Shown piece by piece: positions 54,516-63,822 of a stretch of 64,000 nucleotides of DNA (the first letter of the stretch is position 1; each line of letters starts with the position of its first letter). The position numbers were made by a program, and so were the translations under genes. Source of the stretch: Bacteroidota bacterium (lineage in GTDB: Bacteria; Bacteroidota; Bacteroidia; Bacteroidales; F082); NCBI GenBank assembly GCA_018816765.1, contig JAHIUX010000009.1:124001-188000 (forward strand). Reading direction: 5' to 3'. The notes below the pieces were generated by a model. That model saw only the letters and a program-made list of their open reading frames with translations, was not told the origin of the DNA and made no database searches.

Positions 54516-55592
54516 ATGCCTGTAATTAAAGAACCTTTTCACCTCTTTGCTGATCCAATCAGGTATTATAATGCCATGATAGATGACATTGAGTCAGCCA
54601 TTGATTATATCTTTATTGAAACATACCGCATTGGCAATGATGTTATTGGCACCAGGTTTAAGGATGCACTCATACGCAAGGCCAGGATGGGAGTCGAGAT
54701 TAAGCTGCTGATTGATGGATGGGGAAGCAGCGCGGTGAACAATGCGTTTTTCGACGAACTGATTAAACATGGAGGAGAAGTAAGGTTTTTTGAAAAAATA
54801 AAATTCAACAGCGATATCTTTACCAGGAGCCACAAACGGAATCACCGTAAACTGATGCTTATAGATGATGAAATTACCTGGGTTGGCTCAACAAACCTCA
54901 CCGAATACAATTTGAACTGGCGCGAATCGATGCTTCGCATCAAGGATGACCTTACACTTGCATTTAAAAAGGCCTTCCGTCAGGATTGGAAAATTTACAA
55001 TACTTACGTTTTCGCCAAAGCCAATTACCTGCGTATTATCCGGCACAATACCCTGGAAATTCTGCGCGATATGCCATCGATTACCAAGCAGCGGATCATG
55101 CGGCGCTACCAGCAGATGATTTCGCGTGCGCAATCGAGCATCACCATTGTAACTCCCTATTTCTTACCTGGTTATATGCTCAGAAAAGTACTAATGGAGG
55201 CCGCTCATCGGGGAGTTGTTGTCCAGGTGATTATCCCCAAGCGCTCCGATGTAGGGCTTGTCGATATTTTGCGCAACAAATATATGGGCATGCTCCACAT
55301 GAGTGGCATTCGCTTCCTGATGTACCTGCCCCACAACCTGCATGCAAAACTTGTTTTGATTGACGACAAACTGTTCTCGATCGGCTCACCAAATTTCGAT
55401 TACCGCAGCTTCAGGTATATGTATGAGATTGCATTGATTGGTCAACAGCCCGATATCGCTGAACAGGTGCGCGAGCATATCCGCTTTACCCGCGAGAGCA
55501 CCGAAGCCTTCGATTATGGATTGTGGCAGCGCAGGCCGCTGATCAACAAGTTCTTCGAATGGCTGCTTTTACCCATCAGGCACCTGCTTTAA
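54516..55592 (+). CDS. Phospholipase D superfamily cardiolipin synthase-like protein
   Basis: A 358-residue protein with two HKD motifs: His110-Lys112-Asp117 (NHRKLMLIDDEITWVGSTN) and His276-Lys278-Asp283 (LHAKLVLIDDKLFSIGSPN). It has the cardiolipin-synthase layout but lacks the N-terminal transmembrane helices, resembling ClsB. It joins phosphatidylglycerol units or hydrolyses phosphodiesters at the membrane. It is 15 bases after the LytTR gene and possibly cotranscribed with it. Confidence 0.9.
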   Translation: MPVIKEPFHLFADPIRYYNAMIDDIESAIDYIFIETYRIGNDVIGTRFKDALIRKARMGVEIKLLIDGWGSSAVNNAFFDELIKHGGEVRFFEKIKFNSDIFTRSHKRNHRKLMLIDDEITWVGSTNLTEYNLNWRESMLRIKDDLTLAFKKAFRQDWKIYNTYVFAKANYLRIIRHNTLEILRDMPSITKQRIMRRYQQMISRAQSSITIVTPYFLPGYMLRKVLMEAAHRGVVVQVIIPKRSDVGLVDILRNKYMGMLHMSGIRFLMYLPHNLHAKLVLIDDKLFSIGSPNFDYRSFRYMYEIALIGQQPDIAEQVREHIRFTRESTEAFDYGLWQRRPLINKFFEWLLLPIRHLL

Positions 55593-55735
55593 ACTGGGCA
55601 TTTAAAAGAAAATCTTTGTCCTTTCATTGCAAAAACCCAAAAAATCAGGGAAGAATTGTATCTTTGCTGGCAAATTGTTAATTTATTCACAATATCACCT
55701 TACCTTAATCATTAATCAATAAAGCGCACCTAATC

Positions 55736-56956
55736 ATGGAAAAGATGACCTCGCAACTGGCAATTGAACTTGAAGATAAATATGGAGCACACAACTATCA
55801 CCCACTCCCGGTAGTACTGGCAAAAGGTGAGGGCGCAAAAGTCTGGGATGTTGAAGGAAAAGAATACTTTGATTTCCTTTCGGCATACTCCGCTGTAAAC
55901 CAAGGACATTGTCATCCAAAAATTATCAATGCCCTTATTGAGCAGGCCAAAACACTCACACTCACTTCAAGGGCCTTTTACAATGATTCATTGGGTGTGT
56001 ATGAAAAATTTGCCACTGCGTATTTTGGCTACGACAAGATCCTGCCAATGAACACTGGTGCCGAAGGCGATGAAACAGCCTTGAAACTGTGTCGTAAATG
56101 GGCTTATACCAAAAAAGGCATTGCTGAAAACGAAGCCAAGATAATCGTCTGTGAAAACAATTTTCACGGACGCACGATCACAGTAATCAGTATGTCGACC
56201 GACCCTGATTCAAGGGGTGGATTTGGTCCGTTCACTCCCGGATTTATCACCATTCCGTACAATGACCTCGACGCCCTTGCCCATGCACTTGAAGATAAAA
56301 ACGTGGCAGGTTTTCTGGTTGAACCCATCCAGGGTGAAGCAGGTGTATTTGTTCCGGACGAAGGATATCTAAGTAAAGCCTATGACCTTTGCAAGGCAAA
56401 AAATGTACTGTTCATTGCCGATGAAGTACAAACCGGTATTGCCCGCACAGGGAAACTGCTAGCTTGTGACCACGAAAACGTAAGGCCCGACATCCTTATC
56501 CTGGGCAAGGCGCTTTCGGGTGGCGTGTATCCGGTTTCAGCCGTACTTGCTGACAACGATATCATGTTGTGCATTAAACCCGGTGAACACGGTTCAACTT
56601 TCGGTGGAAATCCTGTCGCTGCACGCGTGGCAATGGCCGCCCTTGATGTGATCACTGAAGAAAAACTGGCCGAAAAAGCTGAACAGCTGGGACAGGTATT
56701 CCGGAGTGAGATCCGCAAAATCAAAAGCGATATGATTGAGCTTGTTCGCGGAAAAGGTTTGTTAAATGCTATCGTTATCAAGCCAAAAAACGGAAAAACA
56801 GCCTGGGATGTTTGTGTAAAAATGGCTGAAAACGGCCTGCTTGCCAAGCCCACTCATGGTCACATCATCAGGTTTGCTCCTCCTTTAGTGATCACTGAAG
56901 CCCAATTGCATGATGCCATTAAACTCATCGAAAAGTCTATTCTTGCTTTCGACTGA
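55736..56956 (+). CDS. rocD: Ornithine aminotransferase
   Basis: A 406-residue class III aminotransferase, converting ornithine and 2-oxoglutarate to glutamate-semialdehyde and glutamate. The N-terminal [82 protein letters not shown] and [26 protein letters not shown] are close to OAT; the PLP lysine is Lys258. It ends with [15 protein letters not shown] blocks and normal length. A TATCTTTG box (55659-55666) is 70 bases upstream of the start; it has its own terminator. Confidence 0.96.
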   Translation: MEKMTSQLAIELEDKYGAHNYHPLPVVLAKGEGAKVWDVEGKEYFDFLSAYSAVNQGHCHPKIINALIEQAKTLTLTSRAFYNDSLGVYEKFATAYFGYDKILPMNTGAEGDETALKLCRKWAYTKKGIAENEAKIIVCENNFHGRTITVISMSTDPDSRGGFGPFTPGFITIPYNDLDALAHALEDKNVAGFLVEPIQGEAGVFVPDEGYLSKAYDLCKAKNVLFIADEVQTGIARTGKLLACDHENVRPDILILGKALSGGVYPVSAVLADNDIMLCIKPGEHGSTFGGNPVAARVAMAALDVITEEKLAEKAEQLGQVFRSEIRKIKSDMIELVRGKGLLNAIVIKPKNGKTAWDVCVKMAENGLLAKPTHGHIIRFAPPLVITEAQLHDAIKLIEKSILAFD

Positions 56957-56981
56957 TTACAAGCGGAAAGCCAGTAAAAGT

Positions 56982-57016
56982 AAACGGGTGAACCTATTCA
57001 GGTCCACCCGTTTTTT
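56982..57016 (+). terminator. Rho-independent terminator of rocD
   Basis: AAACGGGTGAACCT and AGGTCCACCCGTTT pair over 14 positions with one mismatch around a 4-base loop, followed by TTTTTT. It begins 26 bases after the rocD stop and faces the sodB gene. Confidence 0.92.
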
Positions 57017-57068
57017 GTAGTATTCCGCACGAAAAGTCACATAATGCGGAGGCAGTTATATTGGTTCG

Positions 57069-57689
57069 TTATTGCGCGTTTTTAAAGTTCTTTTCAACTT
57101 CAGTCCAATTGACTACATTCCAGAATGCCCCAACATAGTCCGGGCGTTTGTTCTGGTATTTAAGGTAGTATGCATGTTCCCAGACATCGAGGCCCAGTAT
57201 GGGAGTTCCTTTGCAATCTGCCACATCCATTAATGGATTATCCTGATTCGGAGTTGAACACACGTCGAGACTACCGTCGGCCTTCACACAAAGCCATGCC
57301 CAGCCACTGCCGAAGCGGGTCTTTGCTGCTGTTTCAAATTTCTCGCGAAATGCGTTGAATGAGCCAAAATGCTTGTCAATTGCTGCAGCAAGCACGCCAT
57401 TGGGCTGCCCACCACCATCCGGTGACATCACCTTCCAGAACAAATCGTGGTTGTAGTGTCCGCCACCGTTATTCCTGATTGCTACCGGAAATTTACTGAT
57501 GTTATTGAGCAAATCAATAAAATCCATGGAAGCCATGGGGCTGTCCTTTACGGCCGCCTGAAGGTTATCAAAATAAGCTTTGTGATGCCGGTCATGGTGG
57601 ATTTCCATGGTCATTGCATCAATATGTGGTTCCAGAGCCTTGAAATCATAAGGCAGGGCTGGAAAAATCAAGTCACTAACTTTTGTCAT
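57069..57689 (-). CDS. sodB: Superoxide dismutase (Fe/Mn family)
   Basis: A 206-residue Fe/Mn superoxide dismutase. Metal ligands are seen in [16 protein letters not shown] (His), [16 protein letters not shown] (His) and [20 protein letters not shown] (Asp and His). The second-sphere Gln in [11 protein letters not shown] and the GGHxNH block are typical of Mn or cambialistic enzymes more than of strict Fe-SODs, but metal use cannot be fixed from sequence. A strong palindrome lies in the promoter. It faces rocD across a terminator. Confidence 0.96.
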   Translation of the reverse strand: MTKVSDLIFPALPYDFKALEPHIDAMTMEIHHDRHHKAYFDNLQAAVKDSPMASMDFIDLLNNISKFPVAIRNNGGGHYNHDLFWKVMSPDGGGQPNGVLAAAIDKHFGSFNAFREKFETAAKTRFGSGWAWLCVKADGSLDVCSTPNQDNPLMDVADCKGTPILGLDVWEHAYYLKYQNKRPDYVGAFWNVVNWTEVEKNFKNAQ

Positions 57690-57708
57690 TACGTATTGTT
57701 TAATGGTA

Positions 57709-57743
57709 CAAATATAATACTATTTAGATTGTTTCTAAATAGT
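57709..57743 (-). promoter_or_regulatory. sodB promoter with palindromic operator
   Basis: On the minus strand TATATTTG (57709-57716) fits the -7 element and lies 20 bases before the sodB start. Directly upstream is a perfect 10-base inverted repeat, ACTATTTAGA (57719-57728), 5-base spacer, TCTAAATAGT (57734-57743), filling the space to the -33 position. A dimeric repressor bound there would block RNA polymerase. The core TTTAGA-N5-TCTAAA resembles sites of DtxR/MntR-like or Fur-family metal regulators; which one is inference. Confidence 0.65.
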
Positions 57744-57787
57744 CAGTTTGTATTTAAACAATTTTAACAGAAGAAAGTTCAATGAAA

Positions 57788-60316
57788 TCAGAATTCCGCC
57801 ACCAGCTTAAGGTTCAACTGTCGTGGCGTAAGATAATTAGGCACAGCGTATTGCCTGTTTTCGATGTCCTTAACCCAGATATACGAAATGGTGTTGTTAA
57901 TTTGGAGCAGGTTAAACACTTCTAGGCTTACCCACATATTTTTTATGTGCCTCAACGGAGAACCTGGTTTTAGGGATGTTTGTTCGCCTATCAGCTGCTT
58001 GCTGAACCCGATATCAACACGCCTGTATGCTGGCATCCGCAAGGTTTGCTGGCTGCGCTGTGTGTTGGGCGGACCAAAGGGAAGGCTGGTTCCAAACAAC
58101 AGTTTCAGGTGAACCCTGAACGTAGGATAACCGGGTACATAGTCCTGAAAAAACATGCTGAAATTCACCCGTTGATCAGACGGGCGGGGAATCATTCCCG
58201 GATAAATTCGCACAGTATCAATGGTTTCTTCAGTATTAAAAACCCTTTTGCCGTTGCTGTCGACATAGATATCATAAAAGTCGCCCTTGACGTCTTCCAT
58301 CGTTTTCATAACCGACATACTCAACCAGCTTTCAATTCCTTTCACAAACTCACCGTTTACCTTAAGGTCGAGACCAGTTGCATAGCCCCTGGCCTGTTGG
58401 TCAGCGTAATACCTAATGCGTACATTATCTACCTCGTAAGGAACCAGGTTGTCGAGGTATTTGTAATAAAACTCACTCGTAAACACAAATGGCCTGTTCC
58501 ATGCGGTGAAACTCAGGTCGCTTCCCAACACCACCTGAGACGATTTTTGCGAATGGCCATCGGCATAAAGTGATCCATCAAACATCCGCAATTCACGGTA
58601 AAACGGTGCCTGATTATACACACCGGTAGCCAAACGGAAAACCATCTTTTTCTTCCAATTCGGCTTATAAGCCAGGCTTGCACGCGGACTAAACAACAAT
58701 TCGTTGCCATAACCCCAATAATTCGCACGAAGTCCTGCTGTAAGCACATATTCTCCTTCTTTTGAATTGTAAAAAGTCCAGGAGTCTTGCACAAAAGCAT
58801 TGAAATTACTGATGTTAAGTGTATTGTGTGCTTTCACCACCTGACTGATTGTAAAATCAGGACGGCTCGGATCAGAGGAGCCTGGCACCTCGGGCACAAC
58901 AGGCAGGCTGTAGCCGGCCGAGTCTATCATCTCCCATTCGTGAATGCGGTCATCGATCAGCTGCAATTGGTAACGTGCTCCCCATTTGAGCACCGATGCC
59001 CCTTTGACCCGTGTTCCCTTGTGCTCAAGGTTAAAAACACCCGCATCAAAATAGTTGCGTGCATGCTCAATAAATGTTCCCACACCCTGTGCCTGAACGA
59101 CATTTCCAAACTGCTCACTGCCTAAGGAAGTTTCCAGTTTGCCGATCCAGTATTGCCCCTGCACATCATAGGTTTCGGATTCAACGGTGCTGAATGCCGA
59201 ACCAATCAGTTTCAACTCAACATTATTTGAAGGGTGGTGTGTTAATGTTATTGCTCCCATGCCGGTACGGTACTGATCCACCTCCTGTCCATCGAAATAT
59301 ATGTTAAGCCTGTAGGCCTCCTGAATGGTGCCAAAGTCAGTTTGCCGGCTTTCAGGAACAAGCTTGTATTTGTTCCGTGAGTAATAGCCCAGGGCCGACA
59401 ACTCCCATTTCGGATCGAGTTCCCAGGTCAATAGCGCCTGAACATCAGTAAAATTGGGCTGATAGGCACCCTTTGTTTCAAGGGCGTTCAGCACATATGA
59501 GGTGGTTTTGTAACGGGCACCAAACAGATAAGAAAAATTCTTTCCGCTGCGTCCTTCAACGTGTATATCGGTGCCCAGTAAGCTAAGGGATAGCGAACCT
59601 GCTGTTTCAACCGGCCGCTTGTAGGTTATGTCGAGTACAGATGATAATTTGTCACCATATTCTGCGGCAAATCCGCCGGCTGAAAACTGAATCGATGAAA
59701 CAAGGGATGAGTTAAGAAAACTCAGGCCTTCCTGCTGTCCGGAGCGGATAAGAAAAGGCCGGTAAATTTCAATGTCGTTGACATACACAAGGTTTTCGTC
59801 GAAATTACCACCACGGACGGTATATTGTGAACTTAGTTCATTGTTGGATGAAACGCCTGGCAAGGTCTTAATAAGGTCCTCAATTCCCCCGCCAACAGTT
59901 GGCAGCAGCATGGCCTGCCGGGGATTGAGCCGGGTGAGGCTGGTTGATTTAATTCTGTTATCGCGGACTTCGAGCCCGGGTAGTGTGGTGGAACTAATCT
60001 GCAGGATAACATCGAGCTGATAGCGTTGGTTTTTGCTTAAGGTTAACCGTTGTTGATGGGGTCGGTAGCCAACAAAGGTGAATGCCAGCGTAAACTCCTT
60101 GTCGGCAGGAACCTGGCACTCAAAACGGCCATCAGCCATCGAACTGACACCTTCAAAGGATCCGAGAACAGCCACATTGGCCAATTCTACCGGGTTTCCG
60201 CGCTCGTCGGTGATCTTGCCAAAGACAAATGCTGTTTGTCCCTTAACGAGCCATGGCAGCATAAGTAATACAAAAACGCAAAAACGTTTACACATTAATC
60301 TCATCAAGACCTTCAT
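57788..60316 (-). CDS. TonB-dependent outer membrane receptor
   Basis: An 842-residue receptor. A signal peptide (to about LVKGQ, 27) is followed by a carboxypeptidase-regulatory-like domain (FGKITDERGNPVELANVAVLGSFEGVSSMADGRF), a plug domain (about 115-240, GGGIEDLIKTLPGVSSNNELSSQYTVRGGNFDENLVYVNDIEIYRPFLIRSGQQEG) and a beta-barrel of about 22 strands, ending in the aromatic tail NLKLVAEF. No SusD-type partner lies nearby, so it is probably not a glycan SusC; siderophore, vitamin or peptide uptake is possible. Ligand unknown. Confidence 0.92.
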   Translation of the reverse strand: MKVLMRLMCKRFCVFVLLMLPWLVKGQTAFVFGKITDERGNPVELANVAVLGSFEGVSSMADGRFECQVPADKEFTLAFTFVGYRPHQQRLTLSKNQRYQLDVILQISSTTLPGLEVRDNRIKSTSLTRLNPRQAMLLPTVGGGIEDLIKTLPGVSSNNELSSQYTVRGGNFDENLVYVNDIEIYRPFLIRSGQQEGLSFLNSSLVSSIQFSAGGFAAEYGDKLSSVLDITYKRPVETAGSLSLSLLGTDIHVEGRSGKNFSYLFGARYKTTSYVLNALETKGAYQPNFTDVQALLTWELDPKWELSALGYYSRNKYKLVPESRQTDFGTIQEAYRLNIYFDGQEVDQYRTGMGAITLTHHPSNNVELKLIGSAFSTVESETYDVQGQYWIGKLETSLGSEQFGNVVQAQGVGTFIEHARNYFDAGVFNLEHKGTRVKGASVLKWGARYQLQLIDDRIHEWEMIDSAGYSLPVVPEVPGSSDPSRPDFTISQVVKAHNTLNISNFNAFVQDSWTFYNSKEGEYVLTAGLRANYWGYGNELLFSPRASLAYKPNWKKKMVFRLATGVYNQAPFYRELRMFDGSLYADGHSQKSSQVVLGSDLSFTAWNRPFVFTSEFYYKYLDNLVPYEVDNVRIRYYADQQARGYATGLDLKVNGEFVKGIESWLSMSVMKTMEDVKGDFYDIYVDSNGKRVFNTEETIDTVRIYPGMIPRPSDQRVNFSMFFQDYVPGYPTFRVHLKLLFGTSLPFGPPNTQRSQQTLRMPAYRRVDIGFSKQLIGEQTSLKPGSPLRHIKNMWVSLEVFNLLQINNTISYIWVKDIENRQYAVPNYLTPRQLNLKLVAEF

Positions 60317-60371
60317 TTGATCATTAACTCCCTTGATCCGTATTTATTTTGGGCATCCGGCCACAAATGAA

Positions 60372-60404
60372 CAAAAAAAAAGCTGCTGTTTTACACCAGC
60401 AGCT
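60372..60404 (-). terminator. Rho-independent terminator of rpmB
   Basis: On the minus strand AGCTGCTG and CAGCAGCT form a perfect 8-base stem with an 8-base loop followed by TTTTTTTT. It lies 23 bases after the rpmB stop. Confidence 0.9.
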
Positions 60405-60426
60405 CTTCTTCTAATATTTTCAGGCC

Positions 60427-60669
60427 TTATTGCTTGTAAAGGAATCCCTGGTCAGCAGCTTTCTGCAAAGCAGCGTAAATACCAATTTTATTGATGGTAC
60501 GTAAGCCTGCGGCTGATACCTTTAAGGTTACCCATTGGTCCATTTCAGGAATAAAAAAACGCTTAACCTGCAAATTTGGTTCAAAGGTCCTTCTTGTTTT
60601 GTGGTTCGAGTGAGAAACACTATTTCCTGTAATCACTTTCTTTCCTGTAATCTGGCAAATCTTTGACAT
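60427..60669 (-). CDS. rpmB: 50S ribosomal protein L28
   Basis: An 80-residue ribosomal protein with SKICQITGKKVITGNSVSHSNHKTRRTFEPNLQ and LKVSAAGLRTINKIGI, the two L28 blocks. In many Bacteroidota rpmB is followed by rpmG and a DUF4295 gene; here a terminator follows directly and those genes are absent. It has a good promoter and a very short leader. Confidence 0.97.
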   Translation of the reverse strand: MSKICQITGKKVITGNSVSHSNHKTRRTFEPNLQVKRFFIPEMDQWVTLKVSAAGLRTINKIGIYAALQKAADQGFLYKQ

Positions 60670-60682
60670 CGTTCTATATTTT

Positions 60683-60714
60683 TAAAGGTATCTCCTCCGA
60701 AAAGGGAGTGCAAA
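60683..60714 (-). promoter_or_regulatory. rpmB promoter
   Basis: On the minus strand TTTG (60711-60714), 20 bases, then TACCTTTA (60683-60690) match the Bacteroidota TTTG / TAnnTTTG promoter except for the last base. The start codon is 14 bases further, so the leader would be only a few bases long. Confidence 0.55.
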
Positions 60715-60818
60715 ATAACTGCTTTTTTTTTATATGTGCAAATAGTTCTCCAAAAAACTTTTCCTTTTTCAGGATTTGCACTAATCACAGGCTTTTCACC
60801 GACTTGCAACAATCCGTT

Positions 60819-61871
60819 TTATCTGTCTTTGTACATCTTGTCATAGTATTGCTGGTAGGCGCCGGAGGTTACCTCATCGAGCCAGGTTTGATTAGCCAGA
60901 TACCAGTCAACCGTTTTGCTGATGCCCTCTTCGAACTGCAGTGATGGGGCCCAGTTAAGCTCCTGCTGCAGTTTAGTCGAATCGATGGCATACCTCAGGT
61001 CGTGCCCTGCCCTGTCCTTAACATAAGTAATCAGGTTATCCGATGTGCCCGGAGGATGGCCGAGTTTTTCATCCATCACCTTGATCATCACCTTGATCAG
61101 GTCGATGTTTTTCCATTCGTTATGGCCGCCGATGTTATAGGTTTCGCCATCGTCGCCTTTATGGAAGATCACATCGATTGCCCTGGCATGGTCAACCACG
61201 TACAGCCAGTCGCGTACATTTTCGCCCTTGCCATACACAGGTAGCGGTTTCTTGTGTCGTATATTATTGATAAATAAGGGTATCAACTTTTCAGGAAACT
61301 GGTTAGGCCCATAGTTATTTGAGCAATTTGAGATAACCACCGGAAGTTTATAGGTGTCGTGATACGCCCTTACAAGGTGGTCGCTGCTGGCTTTTGAGGC
61401 CGAATAGGGGCTATGCGGGTCATAGGCTGTTTCTTCGGTAAAAAACCCTTCTTCACCAAGTGATCCGTACACCTCATCTGTCGAAATATGATAAAACCGT
61501 TTGCCTTCAAAATCCTGATGCCATTGGTGTTTGGCCGCATTCAGGAGGTTTACTGTACCAACGATATTTGTCATGATAAATTCCATCGGATTGGCAATCG
61601 ACCGGTCGACATGCGACTCAGCTGCAAGGTGGATAACGCCGTCGAACTGATATTTTTCGAACAGTTGAAGCATATGTTCGCCATCACAGATATCTGCCTT
61701 GATAAAATGGTAATTCGGTTTGTGGTCAATGTCTTTCAAATTGGCCAGGTTTCCGGCATAGGTAAGTTTATCGAGGTTGTAAATGTCGTGTTGCGGGTAT
61801 TTATTCACAAAAAGTCGTACCACATGTGAACCAATAAAGCCAGCGCCTCCGGTGATTAAAATTTTTCTCAT
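60819..61871 (-). CDS. rfbB: dTDP-glucose 4,6-dehydratase
   Basis: A 350-residue short-chain dehydratase. NAD is bound by KILITGGAGFIGSHVV; HLAAESHVDRSI and STDEVYGSLGEEGFFTEETAYDPHSPYSASKASSDHLVRAY contain the Thr-Asp-Glu and Tyr-x-x-x-Lys catalytic residues of RmlB. It makes dTDP-4-keto-6-deoxyglucose for rhamnose or amino-deoxy sugars, including the substrate of RffA at 47809. The ATG at 61871 is chosen as it starts the Rossmann strand. It follows galE by 81 bases; rmlA, rmlC and rmlD are not in the window. Confidence 0.95.
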   Translation of the reverse strand: MRKILITGGAGFIGSHVVRLFVNKYPQHDIYNLDKLTYAGNLANLKDIDHKPNYHFIKADICDGEHMLQLFEKYQFDGVIHLAAESHVDRSIANPMEFIMTNIVGTVNLLNAAKHQWHQDFEGKRFYHISTDEVYGSLGEEGFFTEETAYDPHSPYSASKASSDHLVRAYHDTYKLPVVISNCSNNYGPNQFPEKLIPLFINNIRHKKPLPVYGKGENVRDWLYVVDHARAIDVIFHKGDDGETYNIGGHNEWKNIDLIKVMIKVMDEKLGHPPGTSDNLITYVKDRAGHDLRYAIDSTKLQQELNWAPSLQFEEGISKTVDWYLANQTWLDEVTSGAYQQYYDKMYKDR

Positions 61872-61952
61872 GGATGTGTATTTTTTATCATGCATAATTT
61901 TAAAGGGCTAATCCACTTTTATATATCGCTTTGTGCTTCCACAAAACGCAAT

Positions 61953-62972
61953 TTAAGATCTTGAACGATAAGCCTTTTCCCATTTCCATGCGGAAGCAGT
62001 CATCTCATCGAGGCTTTTCTCAGCTTTCCAGCCAAGTTCTTTATTCGAAAAATCGGCGTTTGCCCAGACCTTTTCCACATCACCAGCCCGACGCCCTACA
62101 ATTTTATAGTTGAGTTTTGTTGCAGAAACACGTTCAAAGGAATTAATTACTTCGAGCACCGAGTTGCCATTACCTGTACCCAGGTTAAACACTTCGAATG
62201 GTTGTTTCATCTTTTTGTTAATCATTCTGCTTACAGCAATCACATGCGCTTTTGCCAGGTCAACCACATGAATGTAATCGCGGATTGCTGTTCCGTCCGG
62301 TGTGTTGTAATCTTCACCAAATACGCTCAGTTGTTGTCGGATGCCAATGGCAGTCTGGGTGATAAATGGCACCAGGTTGTTGGGTACACCCAGGGGCAAC
62401 TCACCGATAAGCGCCGAATCGTGCGCCCCAATGGGATTAAAATAGCGCAGGGCGATCACATTGATTTTTGACGATTTGATGGTGTCCTGCAACACTTCTT
62501 CTGATATCTGTTTGGTGTTTCCATAAGGCGATTCGGCCTTTTTAATGGGGGCTGTTTCAGCAACAGGCAGCTCATCGGGCTGGCCATACACCGTGCACGA
62601 AGAGGAGAATACCAGGTTTGGAATGTTGTTTGCGATCATCCCTTCAAGGATATTCATGAGCGATACAAGGTTGTTGCGGTAATACATCAGTGGCTTATCC
62701 ACCGACTCCCCTACCGCTTTATACGCTGCAAAGTGAATTATTCCGTTCAGGTCGTTGTGCCGGCGAAAGAAATCGGCTGTCATTTCCCTGTCGACCAGGT
62801 CGAATTTTTCAAAAACAGGCCTGATGCCGGTGATTTGCGCAATGGCATCCACAACGCCTGCCTGAGAATTCGAAAGGTTATCGACAATTATAACTTCAAA
62901 GCCCTGTTGTTGCAATTCAACAACAGTGTGCGAACCGATATAGCCTGTTCCGCCGGTAACTAATATTTTCAT
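61953..62972 (-). CDS. galE: UDP-glucose 4-epimerase
   Basis: A 339-residue GalE interconverting UDP-glucose and UDP-galactose (possibly the N-acetyl forms). KILVTGGTGYIGSHTVVELQQQGFEVIIVDNLSNS, HFAAYKAVGESVDKPLMYYRNN, VFSSSCTVYG and ESPYGNTKQISE (Ser and Tyr-x-x-x-Lys) are present, as is RYFNPIGAHDSALIGE. It lies between the acetyltransferase and rfbB on the same strand. The ATG at 62972 begins the Rossmann strand. Confidence 0.96.
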   Translation of the reverse strand: MKILVTGGTGYIGSHTVVELQQQGFEVIIVDNLSNSQAGVVDAIAQITGIRPVFEKFDLVDREMTADFFRRHNDLNGIIHFAAYKAVGESVDKPLMYYRNNLVSLMNILEGMIANNIPNLVFSSSCTVYGQPDELPVAETAPIKKAESPYGNTKQISEEVLQDTIKSSKINVIALRYFNPIGAHDSALIGELPLGVPNNLVPFITQTAIGIRQQLSVFGEDYNTPDGTAIRDYIHVVDLAKAHVIAVSRMINKKMKQPFEVFNLGTGNGNSVLEVINSFERVSATKLNYKIVGRRAGDVEKVWANADFSNKELGWKAEKSLDEMTASAWKWEKAYRSRS

Positions 62973-63016
62973 CTTTTCCGATTTATTGTTCAAAGTTAAT
63001 CATACTTTGGATAACC

Positions 63017-63598
63017 TCATATTTTATTCACCCTGCCATTTTCGAGGCGGTATTTTTCATGACTTTCCGGGCATTCGGCAATGTTGTTTTCATCGAATTT
63101 CAAGCGATGCCCAAACTCACTCATCCAGCCGATATGCCTGGCAGGATTACCCACAACAAGGGCATAAGGCAGCACCTCTTTGGTGACAACGGCGCCAGCT
63201 CCAATAAAGGCGTATTCGCCGATATCATGTCCACAGACAATGGTTGCATTGGCACCAATGCTGGCTCCTTTCTTCACCAATGTCCGCATGTATTCTCCCC
63301 TGCGGTTAACACCGCTTCGTGGATTTACGACATTCGTAAACACCATCGAGGGTCCCAGGAACACGTCATCCTCACAAATGACGCCGGTGTAGATGGAAAC
63401 ATTGTTCTGTATCTTACAGTTGCTTCCTAGAACCACGCCAGGAGATACCACGACATTCTGGCCAATATTGCATTTTGAGCCGATCTTACATTCAGACATG
63501 ATATGCGAAAAATGCCAGATTCTTGTTCCTTCACCGATGACACAACCCTCATCGATTACTGCTGTTTCGTGTGCAAAATATTGTTTATCTTGTTGCAT
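63017..63598 (-). CDS. WbpD/WlbB-like sugar N-acetyltransferase (left-handed beta-helix)
   Basis: A 193-residue hexapeptide-repeat acetyltransferase. Repeats of the [LIV]-G-x4 type run through [72 protein letters not shown], with [51 protein letters not shown]. This pattern is that of WbpD, which N-acetylates UDP-3-amino-2-acetamido-glucuronic acid. The DegT-type aminotransferase upstream (63823-64000) would be its pathway partner WbpE, supporting a UDP-2,3-diacetamido sugar for a surface glycan. Confidence 0.88.
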   Translation of the reverse strand: MQQDKQYFAHETAVIDEGCVIGEGTRIWHFSHIMSECKIGSKCNIGQNVVVSPGVVLGSNCKIQNNVSIYTGVICEDDVFLGPSMVFTNVVNPRSGVNRRGEYMRTLVKKGASIGANATIVCGHDIGEYAFIGAGAVVTKEVLPYALVVGNPARHIGWMSEFGHRLKFDENNIAECPESHEKYRLENGRVNKI

Positions 63599-63762
63599 AA
63601 TGTGCGTTATGGTCGAATTAATTCTGGTAAAATTAACTGCAATTTAAGTGAATTATTTGAGCGGCTGAATGCGAAAATTCGGCCTGGAGCCGAATGAATC
63701 CAAATACAAGACTTTTATTTATACGCAACACATTGACAGTGTATGTTTTAGGTGATTGGAAT

Positions 63763-63801
63763 AAAAAAAACGCCCCGGCGAAGATGCCAAGGCGTTTTTT
63801 T
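63763..63801 (-). terminator. Terminator between the aminotransferase and acetyltransferase genes
   Basis: AAAAAAACGCC (63763-63773) pairs with GGCGTTTTTTT (63791-63801) around a 17-base loop that itself is GC-rich. The long A/T tracts make it active in either direction; it sits 21 bases after the stop of the minus-strand aminotransferase gene. The 224-base gap 63599-63822 contains nothing else I can support. Confidence 0.75.
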
Positions 63802-63822
63802 GATCATTATTTCTAAAACCCA

